Shown in pieces: positions 51,096 through 63,793 of a DNA stretch of 64,000 nucleotides. The DNA is from Paralithodes platypus (Eukaryota > Arthropoda > Malacostraca > Decapoda > Lithodidae), in the NCBI GenBank assembly GCA_032716605.1, contig CM064505.1:48681762-48745761 (forward strand), read 5' to 3'. Numbering within the stretch: the first letter of the stretch is position 1; every line of letters begins with the position of its first letter. The notes below the pieces were generated by a model. That model was given only the letters and a program-made list of their open reading frames with translations, was not told where the DNA came from and made no database searches. A program made the position numbers and the translations under genes.

Positions 51096-53605
51096 ATGGA
51101 CAGTACGCCAAATAGTGATTCCGCTGTGTCCGATACCGTGCTTCCTACGACGCCCTTGCTAGTTCGTCGCGCCTTACCCCGACGCCATCGCCTAAATGTG
51201 TTATCTCCCGGAGGTATTGAGACGACATTGAGACTATATGAGCGTGCTGATGCCAAGTATATTGTTGATGATATAGTCAGTGACGACTCCAGTAATTATA
51301 AGTCGAGTGATTATGGCCATGAGAGTGAGAAAGAGAGCAATTCCTGGGATTTGCGAGAGAACATGACAGTGATGAAGGTGATGTACCAGTTGTTGAGGAA
51401 GCTGGTTTACCTAAAGACAGTGAACTTGAGAGAGTGAGTGAGTGGGAGAGTTCAAGGTCACTCACCAAATTTCGCATTAGTGACACGACGCCAAGCCCTT
51501 CCCCAGGTAAATCGCCTTTCAAGCTACACTTGTATAAGCAGAAAATACTTGAGAAGGTGGCCGCGGCAGCTAGGGAACAAGCAAAAATACTTGGTGAGGA
51601 TGAGGCTGTGAGTGAGGGTCAGCGTGGTGACCCTTCTCGTCCGCCATTGTCTCCCTTACCTACCCACGCCACCCAAGATGACCCGGATGCCCCGCATTCT
51701 TCCCCACCACCCCCACCACTGCCAAGGGTTGAGGACCCCCCACTTTCGGCCTATTTGCCTCCTAGGTCCCCCGACAGGAGACATACTGCTGCCGAAAAGG
51801 GGAAAGGCAGGAAATATACCAAAAAAATTAAGAAAAGTAAGAGAGTTTTGTTCGAGGCTCCCGCGGCGTCCACCCCTGCCGGCCCCAGCCATACGTCCCC
51901 GCAACTTTCCCCACGGTCCTCCCCACCTCTCCCGCCTTCAACATGTCTTCCTGAAGAAGTCTTTGAGCTCGCATCACCAATACCTAGGCCTAGTGACAGT
52001 GAAACATTGCTTTCTGTCACTCGTCGCAGGCCAAGGAGCCCAGGACCTCGGGGGGACACAGCCTCACCTGCCACTCCTTCCCCACCTCGCCCACCCGCAC
52101 GCCGCCCACGCATCACTGGTTCCCCGCCAGATTATGTGGGGGCCACTGATGATGAAGGGCACCTCTCTGAAGACTCTGGCCATGATTACATAGGTCCACC
52201 GTCAGGGCAAGATGACCACTCTGACGATGACTATATGGACATCGACGACCCTCGACCCATCCGCTTGGCCCGGCGTCGTGCTGGCCGCCGCCCTGGCCGA
52301 CGCCCTCGCCGCCCTAGGGCGCGCGCCTCCCGAGTTGGCCGTGGGCGTGCTGGGCCACCAGCTGGAGCTGCTCGTCAGCGTAGACAAGACCCATTCTACG
52401 TTTTTCAGTGGCAAGACGTAGTTGATGGGGATGGATACAACCCTGATGTGCCAGCTTTTGATGAGGTACTGGAGGGTTCAGGCATTACCCCCAATTTTCC
52501 TGCAGGCCCCAATGCTCCACCACACGAACTATTTGAGGCCTTCTTTGATGAGGAGGTGGTAGGCTATGTTGTCAAAGAGACAAATAAGCAGCACCAATTC
52601 CAGGTCCACTTTTTGGGCAAGGTGACCAAGGGCCACATGAGGCAGTGGACCCCAGTGACTCATAAAGAGTTCATGGTGTTCCTGGCACTCACCATGCTAA
52701 TGCCTCATGTCAAGAAGCATAGGTTGCCTGACTATTGGATCACCAATGATCTGATATCCACCCCTGCCTTCGGGAAATATATGTCTCGCGACCGGTACCT
52801 TGATATCCTCGCAGCGCTCCATCTTGTCACCAACACCGACGTCCACCTCGGTGACAAGCTGTGGAAGATTAGGACGTTGTACGAGATGATGCGAGAACGC
52901 TTCACCTCCTACTTCAAGCCCTTCCGCAAGGTCGTCATTGACGAGTCTCTTGTGCTGTTCCGGGGAAAACTCAGCTTCCGGCAGTACATCCCCTCAAAAA
53001 GACATCGCTTTGGCATAAAATTCTTTGTGCTGTGCGACTGCCAAACTGGCTATGTCCTGGACTTCCTGGTCTACAGCGGGAAGGAAGGGGACTTGCTTGT
53101 GGACCCCCTCATTGGCTTTGGCGGAGCAGTGGTGCAAGCCATGATGGACCGCTACTTTCATAAGAATCACGTCCTCTACACGGACAATTATTACACGTCC
53201 CCCACTCTCTCACAGTACCTGCATGAGCGCAAGACGGGGACTGTAGGCACAGTACGAGGGAAAAGGAAGGGCATGCCACCTTTCCCTCCAAAGACCAAAA
53301 AAGGTGATGTGTTCAAGAAGAAGTCGGGGCCCATTCTGGCTATCCACTGGCACGACCAGCGGAAGGTCAACCTCCTGACCACCATCCACAAGGGGGAAAT
53401 GGTGGAGACTGGCAAGGTGGATCGCCGCACCCAGGCCAGGGTGACCAAGCCCGATGCTGTCCTGGACTACAACATCAACATGAGGCTGGTGGACAAGTCC
53501 GACATGCAGATAGGCTTCATTGACTGCCTGCGTACCTCGTGCAGATGGTACAAAAAGTTCTTTCTGCATATGGTGGACATGTCAGTTCTGAATGCCTACA
53601 ATATA
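51096..53605 (+). pseudogene. piggyBac P2 transposase, first part
   Basis: The start MDSTPNSDSAVSD is at 51096 in frame 3. A frameshift near 51350 moves reading to frame 2, visible because the acidic text DSDEGDVPVVEEAG precedes the ATG at 51434. A long Pro/Ser-rich and then Arg-rich N-terminal region leads to the core with VIDESLVLFRG (about 52938), LYTDNYYTSP (about 53177) and VLDYNINMRLVDKSDM (about 53460). The frame is cut within NAYNIY by the LTR element and the rest is at 63794. P1 and P2 are clearly related but distinct families. Confidence 0.9.
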
Positions 53606-55286
53606 TTGTTACGATCCAGGTTCTCAAAGACACAGGGCTCTTCAACATTGGACTAGATAATGGCAAAAATGCAACAATGGTAACACTAGATCCAACCCCT
53701 GCCTTAAACACTGGAAAACAAAACACCATTACCGCCCTGAGTCGTGCCTGGACAACGAGGTATCCTATGACTCGGTAACTGGTGCACACACACTAGGCTG
53801 ACGCTCGATGAAACAGCCTATTCTCAAACAGTAAAAGATTACTCGATTAGGTTACACAAAGAAAAGATAGTTAACGTGATTAATTAACGTTACGGTAGAT
53901 ACTCAAATAACTGGCACTCCTGTATTAAAGAAAGTGCAATGCTAGTCCTGCAACATCAACTGGAAACTTCTGAAATAAGTCTGATGCTGGGAAGATGTTC
54001 GTAAAGAATCTTGAACAATTATAATGCAGAATACGGGTCACAATAAATACTAGGACATATAGTAATAATAGGCAGGCGAATAATAAAGACTGCGCAAATG
54101 TAGTAATGCTCGACAACTAAAGAAATGCTTCGTGACACAACGCAACAGCCTTCTCGGGTTGTGCAACTCAACAACAACCTCGGCTCAAAAGTGCAGTGAA
54201 TAATAATGTTGCATACATATAATAATGGGGGCTTATCTCTAACCAGTGTCTGCTCAGTTAATAAAGTCTAGCTGGGGTATCAAGGCAGGGCAACAATGGG
54301 CGAGCATGCGGCTCGTAGCCTAACGTTGTCCGAAGGTGGTATAATGAAGATTACGTTATATGACGGGGATGCTCTCTTGATAAATCTAGGTCTCTAGTAC
54401 CTAGTTCTATCCTGGCGATCCCTCAGAAGTCAACACAAAGAGGCAGCACTATGTTGTGAGGGATAGGCTATGGCCCTCTCACACCACAGCGCTGTGCTCG
54501 CAAAGCAAACCCACCCGAAGACAACTTAGGCTCCCACAGTACCTGTCGATGTCGTGCAGGGCTTAGCTAACACTGCACACATCGGAGACAATGACACAGT
54601 AACCTTACCCCCAGTCTAGCTTTAAATAACCAAGCAGAATCACTCAACACCTTGCCAGGGAGACATATACCGGTCTACAACCTTCCCGAGAGAGGACACA
54701 CACGGAAAAGTCCGTCTCTCCAAACCTCATACATAGAAATATCTGAGAGCTTCGCGTACAATACGACTGGCCGACGGTGAACGTCTATGCTGAAACCAGA
54801 AGGGATGTTGAGTTTAATAAAGATTAGAGAATGAGAAAGGAGAAGTCGAGAGAGAGAAATAGTATGCAAAGTGGCGAGTATGGGGGACAGAATTGCAAAG
54901 GATGTAGACGATACGCGTGTCAGGCAAGCTCTGAGCTGGTAAAAAACACGAGGCCGCGATGGGCAGGGACTAGTTGACCACCCGGCCGCCAACGCCGTCA
55001 GCGCCCAAGCGAGCCACGTGATAGCTCACCCCGCTGCCAGGTGTACCCCTCACCCGCTCTCGCTCGCCTCCCACACAAGCAACATTTATATTATAGCGAA
55101 TATAAAATATAAGGCGCGGTCACAGACCAAAACAAAGACCATTTCTAGACTGTCTGTGGCAACACGACACTAATAAAAGAAAGCAGATCATTCTAGGACA
55201 ACTGTAGCCCATCCCCCCATCCTGGCGAGCGCTAGCGAGCTGCAATGCCCCACGCAACCATTCTGCTAGCGCCGGGAGGCGTCACA
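53606..55286 (-). repeat. 3' LTR
   Basis: On the minus strand it runs from TGTGACGCCTCCCGG to GGATCGTAACA(A), 1681 bases. It is nearly identical to the other LTR apart from the SINE there. No ORF is supported. Confidence 0.9.
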
Positions 55287-55297
55287 CCCCCCCCAAG
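55287..55297 (-). other. Polypurine tract
   Basis: The minus strand reads TTGGGGGGGG directly before the LTR start TGTGACGCC. Confidence 0.8.
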
Positions 55298-55787
55298 ATA
55301 TGGGACACTCAACCATGAGCCCATATCTGAACAGGCAGAATGTCGCTAGAATCTGCCACTCCTAACCACTCTGCCACTCATAGAATTCAAGCTCAGTCTC
55401 CTCAAAAAAAATACAACAAAATTTTTATATAAAAAAATCTTATCACCCTTCCCAAATATAATACATTAATTCATAACATTGTGCTCCCAGAGCGAGTTTT
55501 AAGAAGCACAGCCTACTGAGGGAAAATCATCTGCACTCAGTACTCAGCTACAATATTATCTTAAAATTAATTATCAAAAAGAAAGAGTTTTTATTTAATT
55601 TTTCATATTTTATTTTAATGTTGTTTTTTGGCGGCTACTATAGATGTAGCCTAATTTTCTAATAATCAAAGCCAACAACTCCTGCCCTGCGACCCTACGC
55701 TGATGCTACACACGCGAGCCAACAAGCACCAGCGCAAAAATACACCGCGAGCCAAGACAGGAGGCTATACCAACATACTGTGGTAGC
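55298..55787 (-). other. Region between RT remnant and 3' LTR
   Basis: AT-rich, no domain recognised. The residues read here by the long frame (after the RNase H end at about 55860) look meaningless. Confidence 0.5.
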
Positions 55788-57250
55788 CTACCCCGGATCC
55801 TCCACCCACGACAGACACTGACTGAACAGCGAGGGTTCTCCTGCAAACAAAGCCAAAACATTATCAGTGCCCTCAGCATGCCACACATCCAACTTGTGTT
55901 CCGGCAGCACAACAACACCTGACACTGACAAACTGCCCAGTCCATCGCAAGACTGGCACTTCTCTTCGCTCCTTCCGGCAACGGGGCCTGCCAATAACCC
56001 TTCACTAGTTCTACCTTCGTGATGAGCGAGGCAGCCCCGAAGCGGTCTATGGTGTGGTCAACTCTGGGTAATGGATAGGCGTCTGTCAGGGATAATGCTT
56101 CCACACTCTTGCAATCAACATACACACGGACTCTGCCACCAAACTCAGGTTGCAAAGCCACTGGCAACGACCACTCACGATATCCCTCATCCCTCAGACC
56201 CCCTCTCCACACGCTGTCCAGCTCCGCCTTCACAACAGGCTGTCGAGCAGGATTCACACGGTAGGGAACCAACTCGAGCCTTGCACTGTCTCCAGCCTCC
56301 ATGTCGGATTCTACCCCGTACATCAGGCCTGGAGAAGCAACAAACATGCGGACGGACTGCCACAGCCTAGTGAACAACTCCTCCCGTCCCTCAGGAACAA
56401 GAGGCCGCAACTCATCTCGCAGAACAACATGCCTAGTGCCCTCCCACATCTCCTTCACCATGTGGAGAGGACCCCTCACCTGATGCCCGAAAACAAGCTC
56501 ATTCGGACTGAAACCGAAACTCTCTCCAGGTACTTCTCTTGCCGCGAACAAAACATACGGCAGACCAAGGTCCCAATCCTTTCCGTTCTCTGCGCAATAA
56601 CATCGAAGCATGCTTTTCAGCGTGGCGTGCCACCTCTCCAACACCCCTTGACTCTCCGGGTGATACGCAGAAGAGACGACAGTGCTGATGCCATGCTGAA
56701 TCATAGTTTGTTTGAACAGATTAGATGTAACACTAGAACCTTGGTCCGATTGCACCTCTTGCGGGTAACCATACCGCGAGCAATACAAGAGCAGGTTCCG
56801 GACAACAGTTTTCGCCGTGCCATTTCTCATTGGATATGCATCAGGATAACGAGTGGCCACATCCATGATAGTTAATAGAAATTTATTACCGGCACTAGTA
56901 GGGGGTAGGGGTCCGACCATATCAATGATGACCTTACTGAAGGGCGGTCCACTGACAGGAATGGGGTGCAACGGGGCTCTCGGAATTGTTTGGTTAGGTT
57001 TTCCAACCCTCTGGCACGTATGACACCTTGCTATCCAGGTTACCACCTGCCCCTTCAACCCCGGCCACCAAAACAATTTTTCTAAAGCCGCCACCGTTTT
57101 TCTCACCCCTAGATGTCCTGCCAGTGGTATGTCATGCGCCAACCTCAGTAGGCTATCCCTGCACTCCCGTGGCACCACCAACTGGTCCACTACTCCGGAC
57201 CCCTCTTGCCAACTACGTTTAGGGTCTTGAAAACGCCTATAGAGGATGCC
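55788..57250 (-). pseudogene. Integrase followed by deleted RT-RNase H
   Basis: The minus strand opens with the zinc H2C2 domain (LAHDIPLAGHLGVRK to CHTCQRVGK). The DDE core follows: IDMVGPLPPT, SDQGSSVTSN and HPESQGVLERWHA, with D, D and E in place. After about residue 260 comes an RT N-terminal part (PYRVNPARQPVVKAELD, DAYPLPRVDHTIDRFGA, KGYWQAPL). The palm with its catalytic aspartates is missing: the text jumps to an RNase H C-terminal piece (KLDVWHAEGTDNVLA). Integrase upstream of RT is the order of Gmr1-like Gypsy elements, not of typical ones. Confidence 0.85.
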
Positions 57251-57252
57251 TT

Positions 57253-58786
57253 CTAAATAAAAAAATCTCCTGGCTGTGCATCGCCGTCCTCGTCGAGCTC
57301 TACAGCTCCATTAGCACACGTTTGGAGCTCAGGGTCCTCTAGTTGCAACCGACGTATATCTGAGGGTGCCAAGCGATCTAACTGCTCCCGGAGCAATGCA
57401 TGACCTTCCCCGATACTGGGCTGCTCCCTCTGTCTCTCTCGATGTACATAACGTTGCTGTCGTGGAGACTCGTCATGCCCAGCCTCGTCACTCTTGATGA
57501 CAGGCCCAGGGGCTACTCCAGAATTAAGTAATGGTGCTAATACTGAATCACCCAGGAGAGCCGCCGAGTCAAAACTCTTAAAACCAACTCCAGCTTTAGC
57601 CTCCTCCTGTTGATCGTTCCTCCGCTGGTCTGAAGACGGAGGACTAGGCTGTGACACTTTAGCTGCCCGAGCTCGGGTGACAACACATGCCATGGGTTGT
57701 GTCTGGCACCGCTCGACCCACTCTTGCTCTTCCCTACTCACGTCGGCCGGCCTCTCGGCAACGACTAAGGGTAGAACCTCAGAAGCGGGCATTGCAAAGT
57801 CGTTGCCGAGAAGAAGGTCGACGCCCTCCACTGGCAGTTTCTCCACAATCCCGACATCCAATTCACGTGCCACACCATCCACCTCCAACTCCAACCGCAC
57901 CAGCGGGTATGACCGAGTTGCATTAATACCCTGCACCACCACCACCCGAGCCGCGTTTATAGGGTAGCCAGTCAAGTTTTTCATCAGAGTCTGGGAAGCA
58001 CCTGTATCACGCAAGACCTCTACTCCATGCTTGCGCCCCGCCCACATCACGCAACCCCGCCCTCTATGGTCGCAAAAAACATCCTGAGCAGGGTTCGAGC
58101 CTCCCAGGTGCTTCTGCATTGGCTGTGCCTCAGCCTCTGACGAACTGCCCCGGGCAAACTCAGATGACTTCGGAGACACACCAATGTTGCAGGCCAAAGA
58201 CACAGCTGCTGTAGGTGGTTTGCTAGGACAGACTCTTGCAAAGTGCCCCTTTTTATGACAATGATAACACTCCAACTCCCCTTTGGGCTTCCCTTGGTAC
58301 TGGGAAGGGCCCGGCCCCTTCTTAAATGGGACGGTGCTAGTCTTGTGGTCAGTCTTGGTATCATGGCTCTTGTACTTGTTTGCATAAGGTATATCACTAA
58401 CTCGGGGGGGTGGGGCGTCACGCCCCTTGTTACCTGCCTCACTACGCTGGGCAGACCCGCACCCACGAATTAGTGATAGCCAGAGGTCAGCCATCTCAGC
58501 TGCCTCCTGTAGAGTTTTTGGTTGCTTTTCTTTAAGGTTTAACGTCAGGTCGCCGCCCGTGCATTTGAAAAACTGCTCTAAAAGCACCAACTGTTTAATG
58601 TTGTCAAACGTAGTAGCTTTCTCCGACCTCAGCCAATTCCCAAAAGCATCGGACAGCTCCCGGGCATGCTCCAAAAAGGTGCTCTCCCGACCCTTGGTAA
58701 CACCCCGGAACTTCAACCTGTACGTCTCTGGTTGTAGTTCGTATGCTCTCAGGACAGCCTCCTTGAGTTCCTCGTAGATAATTTAA
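57253..58786 (-). pseudogene. Gag C-terminal part and protease
   Basis: The Gag frame resumes after the Penelope-like insertion (YEELKEAVLRAYELQPETYR) and has a CCHC zinc knuckle, CYHCHKKGHFARVC. An aspartic protease follows, with the active site in RDTGASQTLM and LLLGNDFAM. The frame stops at TAA 57253-57255 at a run of Ts, but homology continues directly into the integrase in the next frame (LEGILYRRF), so one polyprotein has been broken by a slip. Nothing resembling RT lies between protease and integrase. Confidence 0.87.
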
Positions 58787-58790
58787 ATTA

Positions 58791-59571
58791 AAATTAAAAT
58801 GTAAAACTTGCAAACTAAACAAACCAAAATTGGGACAAGGACAATATAAAGTCAAATTAAATTATCAAAATCGCTATGTGGAAACAACGCTTACTAAAAT
58901 GAAAATTGTTAAATAAAAGAACACAATCCACCACATAGGGTGTACATCACTACATGAGCAAGTTAATCTGTTTCCCAAGCAAACCAATCGCACATATAAC
59001 AACGCACTATCGTCACGTTAAAGGAAGTAGTCAAGTTTGGGAAGTCCGGGACGTTCTGGCAAATTTTACTAAACTCTGCATGAATAAAGAAACTACATGT
59101 TAAATGTCAAAATATTATTTAAAATCAAATTTGCAACATGACAAGACATTAACAATAGTAAAAAATACAAATATTGATAAGATATCTATACTATTACAAA
59201 ATAATATATAAAATACAGTACAGCACTCACTAACGATAGTGCTATCGGGTAGGTACCTGTAAGCATAGCATGCTTCAAGTGACCCCTATCAATAACTACC
59301 CTACAAATAACCTACATTTATAGCACAAATAAACTAAGGAAATCGCAAAAGTAAGCAATTGATACTATCGACAATGAATACATATAATATAAAGAGAAAT
59401 AATTGCAAAATATGAAGTAACAACAGATTTAAACAAAGAGTACTCTTTTAACAAGAACAATAAATTTAAAAAATCATCAATATTAATAATAATAATAATA
59501 ATAAAAAAAGAAAAAGAAAAAGATAAACAATAAATACAGACAAAAAGTAAGCAGAGGTTATACAAGAAACT
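58791..59571 (-). other. Penelope-like copy B, 3' noncoding region
   Basis: AT-rich, matches copy A 26457-27132 and 27855-27960. Short AAT repeats lie near 59480-59520. No gene. Confidence 0.7.
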
Positions 59572-60578
59572 TCAAGTTAAAAATGCTTGATTAAAATTAT
59601 TGATGTCAAATTTTAGAATACAGTCACAATAATTGACCCTAAAAAGATTAAATTTATGGAACAATTTACTTGCCTCAAAACCTCTGTCCACTAAGAGTCT
59701 GTATAGTAACCTAGCTCTAGCCCAAAAGTCATCTACTTTAGTGCAGATTTTACAAAATCTTATTAATTGGGAATAAAAACAATTATAAGTGATTTTACTA
59801 TCGATATTACTACTAGGGAAAGGAAAGTTTATTACGTTAAAATTAAAATCATCAACTTTGTGATATACTTTAAGTATGCACTGTTCATTAACAATCTCTA
59901 TATTTATATCAAGAAAATTTTCAACTTTATAATTTACGTTACATTGTGTGAGGGGAATAGAATTAGGGTAAATAAGTTTAGCAACTTGATTAAAATTTAA
60001 CAAATTGCAAACAAGAATATCATCAATATATCTACTATTATTACTTAACAGTTTAGCAAGTGCTAATTTTTCTGGAATTTTATTTTTCTTGCTACTGTCA
60101 ACTAAGTCTTTTATATATTTAAATTCTAAAGCAAGCAAGAATAAGTCTGCAATTAAAGGGCTAGCATTTCCACCCATAGGAATTCCTAATATTTGTTTGA
60201 AAATGTACGGCCCGAATCTAACATAAGTATTGAAAAGGAGGAATTTAAGGGCATCTTTAAGTTTAGTTCTATCAAAATATACAGAACTAGTGGGAGTAGA
60301 GCTAAGTGATGCATTATTAAAATATGTATAAACATTTATGAAATAATTACCATTCCTAACGAACCTGTCAAAGTGCAAATCTATAATAAAGCAAAGCTCT
60401 GAATATACTAAATCTAAAGGCAAATTGGTATACAAAGTTGAAAAGTCGAAGCTATGTACCGAGGTAACTTTCGGCATGGTATTTATTTTATCAATAACTT
60501 CTAACGAATTGTCAACACTCCAATAATAGTTAATGCCAGTTCTTCTCATGATGGTATTACAATATCTTTTATGATACA
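59572..60578 (-). pseudogene. Penelope-like reverse transcriptase, truncated
   Basis: A 335-codon open frame whose first few residues derive from the junction. RT motifs: FDFSTLYTNLPLDLV, GIPMGGNASPLIADLFLLA and the catalytic SRYIDDILV. The set DFSTLYT, GIPMG and RYIDD is characteristic of Penelope-like RTs. Neither a GIY-YIG endonuclease nor the LPKxHK-type N-terminal block is present in this copy; the latter appears at 36228-36387 in copy A. It is intact over the catalytic domain but lacks its start. Confidence 0.78.
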
Positions 60579-61488
60579 CGACTCTATTGGCAATGCATCA
60601 TAAGTCCTGAGTCCCTTGCCTATTAATCTAGAGGATACAAGTGCTGCCCATTTATTCTCTGGCCACTGGTGTTCCTGGCACTTCTTCTCAAAGCGTGCGA
60701 AAAATTCTGTTACACCACTCTCATCAAACACCGGAACCAGTTTCAATAAGTGCGAGAGAGACTGCTCATGAACACGGTTACCAGCCCCAAGTCGCTGTCC
60801 CGTTGTCTCTACTCGCGACTTCTCTACATCCATGTCGGCACAGTACTTAGTCGACTCAGCTTGGATTTTTGCTAGCTCTATTTGCTGCTGAAGCTCACCT
60901 GCCCTTTGTTGCTGGTGACTTTTTCTCTTCTATCTTGGCTAATTCTATTTGCTGCTGAATCTGAAGCTCAGATGCCCTTTGTTGCTGCTGAATCTTAGCT
61001 AATTCGAGCTGATACACTAATTCTGGAGTTAACCCTTGAGGAGGTGAAGGTGCTACAATGTTTGAAATTACCGGTGGTCCCCCCAGGGGCAACCCACCCT
61101 GCCAGTCACCACCCAACTGCGGAAGCGTACCCGGGGTCGGCAAACTACTGGGATGGCTGGGAGTCGAGTGTAGGGGAAGCATGGCCGAAGGGCTCTGAGC
61201 ACTCAACCCATCTCGCTCACCAGTCACCCTGCCCAGTACACACGTTATCAAGTTATCCTTGGTCATGCTGCTAGTAACCGCATGACCGATAGCTGTGGCC
61301 AGGCATTGAAGACCGTACCGATCCATACCCTCCAACCGCTCGGCAGTAACAGGCCATTGCAAAAATATCCTAGCATCCTCCTCACAGTTCACCCGATTAA
61401 CCCTTTCATCATACTGTTGTTCCTCAGTCTCGACATTACGTACTGTGTCTCCATTCTCCTCTGACCCGGTATAAGACATGATGCTCAC
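60579..61488 (-). pseudogene. Gag N-terminal part
   Basis: Start MSIMSYTGSEENGD at 61488-61486. A Gly/Pro-rich segment is followed by a glutamine-rich coiled-coil-like stretch (QLELAKIQQQQRASELQIQQ). A frameshift at about 60895-60910 separates it from the next part (KSRVETTGQRLGAGNR to ALPIES), which ends at the Penelope-like insertion. No TM or signal peptide is seen. Confidence 0.8.
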
Positions 61489-61699
61489 AAAAATTTCTCA
61501 CCACAATATTCAGAAAAGAAGTACCCCAAACTCTTATGTAGCACTATTCACTTGCCAAAAATGTCTGAAGACTCTCAAGTGCTATACTACTTTGCCAAAA
61601 AAAAAATTAACGGGCCCACTATATTCCTCAATAAAACAAATGACCACAACAATCCTGCAATTATCTCTTAGTTCACAAGATCCTGAGCTAGGTCGCCAT
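61489..61699 (-). other. Leader and primer-binding site of the LTR element
   Basis: Noncoding leader of about 190 bases. The minus strand just inside the 5' LTR reads TGGCGACCTAGCTCAGG (61698 downward), a TGG-starting tRNA-primer site. The first eight bases match those used by some Gypsy elements primed by arginine tRNA. Confidence 0.7.
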
Positions 61700-63793
61700 T
61701 TGTTACGATCCAGGTTCTCAAAGACACAGGGCTCTTCAACATTGGACTAGATAATGGCAAAAATGCAACAACGGTAACACTAGATCCAACCCCTGCCTTA
61801 AACACTGGAAAACAAAACACCATTACCGCCCTGAGTCGTGCCTGGACAACGAGGTATCCTATGACTCGGTAACTGGTGCACACACACTAGGCTGACGCTC
61901 GATGAAACAGCCTATTCTCAAACAGTAAAAGATTACTCGATTAGGTTACACAAAGAAAAGATAGTTAACGTGATTAATTAACGTTACGGTAGATACTCAA
62001 ATAACTGGCACTCCTGTATTAAAGAAAGTGCAATGCTAGTCCTGCAACATCAACTGGAAACTTCTGAAATAAGTCTGATGCTGGGAAGATGTTCGTAAAG
62101 AATCTTGAACAATTATAATGCAGAATACGGGTCACAATAAATACTAGGACATATAGTTGTTGTTGTTGTTCCCCAAGCTGCCTGGCCGAACAGCCCCAAG
62201 GCCCCGAGTAAGGCCAAGGCCATAAACGAGCGCCCCCACAGAACCCTCCTGCCGACCACAATAAAGCCTGGGTGACCGAAGCCACTCCATGGTGGGGAGC
62301 TGAGAGGGTGCGTAAACGCCCGGGAAACCAAAGCCCCACCCAGGGCCCTGTGCCCCTCAGCAATTATGAAGAGAAAGTTGAGGGGCAAAGGAATAATGTG
62401 ACGCTTTAGCTTCCAATCTTGGTAGATTGGGAGGTCAATCCACGGAAGAGACGCCGTCACTTGAGATCTAGAAAATATATAAGTAAAAGGAACAGTCAGA
62501 GTAAGCTATGGGTATGGCAGAGATCGCTCAGGTCTCACTCTGATAGACCAGCCCATCGCGGTAGGACATATAGTAATAATAGGCAGGCGAATAATAAAGA
62601 CTGCGCAAAGGTAGTAATGCTCGACAACTAAAGAAATGCTTCGTGACACAACGCAACAGCCTACTCGGGTTGTGCAACTCAACAACAACCTCGGCTCAAA
62701 AGTGCAGTGAATAATAATGTTGCATACATATAATAATGGGGGCTTATCTCTAACCAGTGTCTGCTCAGTTAATAAAGTCTAGCTGGGGTATCAAGGCAGG
62801 GCAACAATGGGCGAGCATGCGGCTCGTAGCCTAACGTTGTCCGAAGGTGGTATAATGAAGATTACGTTATATGACGGGGATGCTCTCTTGATAAATCTAG
62901 GTCTCTAGTACCTAGTTCTATCCTGGCGATCCCTCAGAAGTCAACACAAAGAGGCAGCACTATGTTGTGAGGGATAGGCTATGGCCCTCTCACACCACAG
63001 CGCTGTGCTCGCAAAGTAAACCCACCCGAAGACAACTTAGGCTCCCACAGTACCTGTCGATGTCGTGCAGGGCTTAGCTAACACTGCACACATCGGAGAC
63101 AACGACACAGTAACCTTACCCCCAGTCTAGCTTTAAATAACCAAGCAGAATCACTCAACACCTTGCCAGGGAGACATATACCGGTCTACAACCTTCCCGA
63201 GAGAGGACACACACGGAAAAGTCCGTCTCTCCAAACCTCATACATAGAAATATCTGAGAGCTTCGCGTACAATACGACTGGCCGACGGTGAACGTCTATG
63301 CTGAAACCAGAAGGGATGTTGAGTTTAATAAAGATTAGAGAATGAGAAAGGAGAAGTCGAGAGAGAGAAATAGTATGCAAAGTGGCGAGTATGGGGGACA
63401 GAATTGCAAAGGATGTAGACGATACGCGTGTCAGGCAAGCTCTGAGCTGGTAAAAAAACACGAGGCCGCGATGGGCAGGGACTAGTTGACCACCCGGCCG
63501 CCAACGCCGTCAGCGCCCAAGCGAGCCGCGTGATAGCTCACCCCGCTGCCAGGTGTACCCCCTCACCCGCTCGCCTCCCACACAAGCAACATTTATATTA
63601 TAGCGAATATAAAATATAAGGCGCGGTCACAGACCAAAACAAAGACCATTTCTAGACTGTCTGTGGCAACACGACACTAATAAAAGAAAGCAGATCATTC
63701 TAGGACAACTGTAGCCCATCCCCCCATCCTGGCGAGCGCTAGCGAGCTGCAATGCCCCACGCAACCATTCTGCTAGCGCCGGGAGGCGTCACA
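61700..63793 (-). repeat. 5' LTR with a SINE insertion
   Basis: Matches 53606-55286 end to end once the SINE (62157-62562) and one copy of its 11-base duplication are removed. Confidence 0.92.
62157..62562 (-). mobile_element. SINE with AAC-repeat tail (copy 4)
   Basis: The 406-base insert is flanked by AGGACATATAG at 62146-62156 and 62563-62573. The other LTR has this target once (54053-54063), which proves the element boundaries. On the minus strand it starts ACCGCGATGGGCTGGTC and ends with CAACAACAACAA. Confidence 0.95.

Larger units (their letters stand above)
58790..60578 (-). mobile_element. Penelope-like element copy B
   Basis: A 1.8-kb 5'-truncated copy inserted in the Gypsy gag (ALPIES on one side, YEELKE on the other). 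It includes the RT and the 3' noncoding part, and it is free of the insertions seen in copy A. It therefore serves as the empty-site reference. Confidence 0.85.
53606..63793 (-). mobile_element. Gypsy-type LTR retrotransposon, PR-IN-RT order
   Basis: Two long direct repeats (53606-55286 and 61700-63793) enclose gag-protease, integrase and RT remnants on the minus strand. A poly-G polypurine tract abuts the 3' LTR, and a TGGCGACC primer-binding site lies one to two bases inside the 5' LTR. ATATA is repeated at 53601-53605 and 63794-63798. Much of RT and RNase H is deleted. It interrupts the P2 transposase. It carries a Penelope-like insertion and a SINE. Confidence 0.92.
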
